Shown here piece after piece: positions 5,250 to 5,728 of a DNA stretch of 5,728 bases. Source of the stretch: Pontiella sp. Its GTDB lineage: Bacteria; Verrucomicrobiota; Kiritimatiellia; Kiritimatiellales; Pontiellaceae. Where the stretch lies: NCBI GenBank assembly GCA_029935255.1, contig JAOZKS010000177.1, positions 1 through 5,728 of the forward strand. Reading direction: 5' to 3'. The number at the start of each line of letters is the position of its first letter. Within the stretch, counting starts at the first letter, position 1. Both the position numbers and the translations under genes were made by a program. The notes under the pieces were generated by a model. The model was not told the DNA's origin. It was given only the letters and a program-made list of their open reading frames with translations, and ran no database searches.

Positions 5250-5728
5250 ATGCTGAACAAACTTTTAAAACGTCCGGTCATTCCGGTGATTGTGATCGAT
5301 GATGCCAACGATGCCGAACCCTTGGCGGAAGCCTTGTTGGTTGGTGGAATGGATGTCATTGAAGTAACCTGCCGTACGGCCGCCGCGCCCGAAGCGCTCG
5401 CCCGCATCAAAAAGGCCTTCCCCGACATGTTGCTTGGAGCCGGAACCGTGGTGACTCCCGACCAAGTTCAAATGTGCCTCGACATCGGTGTCGATTTCGG
5501 ACTTGCGCCCGGGCTTAATCCCGAAACCATTAAGCGGTTCCAGGCTGCAGGAACGCTCTTTATCCCCGGCGTTATGACTCCCTCGGAAATCGAGCAAGGC
5601 CTCGCGCTCGGCTGTCAGTTCCTAAAGTTTTTTCCCGCAGCGGCGGCGGGTGGAACTCACATGCTCAAGAACCTCGGAGCTCCCTACGCCTCGCACGGTC
5701 TGCGCTTCTGTCCCACGGGCGGTATCAG
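5250..5728 (+). CDS. eda: KDPG/KHG aldolase, 3' end beyond window
   Basis: Class I aldolase cleaving 2-keto-3-deoxy-6-phosphogluconate to pyruvate and glyceraldehyde 3-phosphate (often also acting on 4-hydroxy-2-oxoglutarate); cytoplasmic, usually a trimer. 159 codons are visible of about 205-215. Seen: EVTCRT with Glu38 and Arg42, GAGTV (63-67), FGLAPGLNPE (83-92), FIPGVMTPSE (104-113), the Schiff-base Lys126 in FLKFFPA and the phosphate-binding FCPTGGI at the edge. The spacing Glu38-Arg42-Lys126 equals that of E. coli Eda (45-49-133). After the lysine motif it reads AAAAGG where E. coli has AEANGG. AGGAG overlaps the preceding stop codon and lies seven bases before the ATG, so it is translationally tied to the kinase remnant. 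It completes the uronate/Entner-Doudoroff branch; the phosphorylated substrate must come from another kinase. Confidence 0.92.
   Translation, partial: MLNKLLKRPVIPVIVIDDANDAEPLAEALLVGGMDVIEVTCRTAAAPEALARIKKAFPDMLLGAGTVVTPDQVQMCLDIGVDFGLAPGLNPETIKRFQAAGTLFIPGVMTPSEIEQGLALGCQFLKFFPAAAAGGTHMLKNLGAPYASHGLRFCPTGGI

Overview
The window (5,728 bp) is a bacterial catabolic and regulatory locus with two gene groups that diverge from a short AT-rich intergenic region at about 4029-4149. The proteins look like those of free-living, polysaccharide-degrading bacteria of the PVC superphylum: an Nramp-like transporter without the canonical metal motif, a Gfo/Idh/MocA oxidoreductase, a ROK and a LacI regulator, and a 2-keto-3-deoxygluconate (KDG) type kinase and aldolase. 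A Kiritimatiellota/Verrucomicrobiota-like marine organism is my best guess. This rests on remembered family resemblance only, with no marker gene in the window, so it is a weak inference.

Left arm, minus strand, read from right to left: a LacI-family repressor (4028-3069), a 105-bp gap holding a (CT)13 microsatellite, a ROK-family repressor (2963-1782), a 70-bp gap holding a promoter-like sequence overlapped by a 33-bp inverted repeat, a Gfo/Idh/MocA dehydrogenase (1711-566, GTG start), and 17 bp later the first 182 codons of an Nramp-like membrane transporter that runs off the left edge. The dehydrogenase and transporter look like one operon. Two sugar-sensing repressors stand in tandem just upstream of it.

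Right arm, plus strand: an SDR-family D-mannonate oxidoreductase/fructuronate reductase-like enzyme (4150-4965), a drastically shortened KDG-kinase-type PfkB gene (4985-5239), and a KDPG/KHG aldolase (5250 to beyond the right edge). The gaps are 19 and 10 bp, so this is a tight operon. Together they fit the lower hexuronate route (fructuronate/mannonate, KDG, KDPG, then pyruvate plus glyceraldehyde 3-phosphate). The central kinase is only an N-terminal piece joined in frame to a C-terminal piece, with the nucleotide-binding and catalytic core missing.

Regulation can be read unusually well. Two near-identical 14-bp palindromes (CTCAAAC-ATTTGAG and CTCAAAC-TATTGAG) flank the divergent promoter region and are the natural operators of the LacI protein. 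A separate large palindrome overlaps the putative promoter and Shine-Dalgarno of the dehydrogenase gene and is a candidate ROK operator. The ROK gene carries a 13-unit dinucleotide repeat that itself forms its Shine-Dalgarno region, a possible slippage switch. The most notable points are the kinase deletion, the microsatellite, the two operator systems, and the loss of the metal-binding motif in the Nramp-like protein. I see no rRNA, tRNA, CRISPR array, insertion sequence or attachment site.
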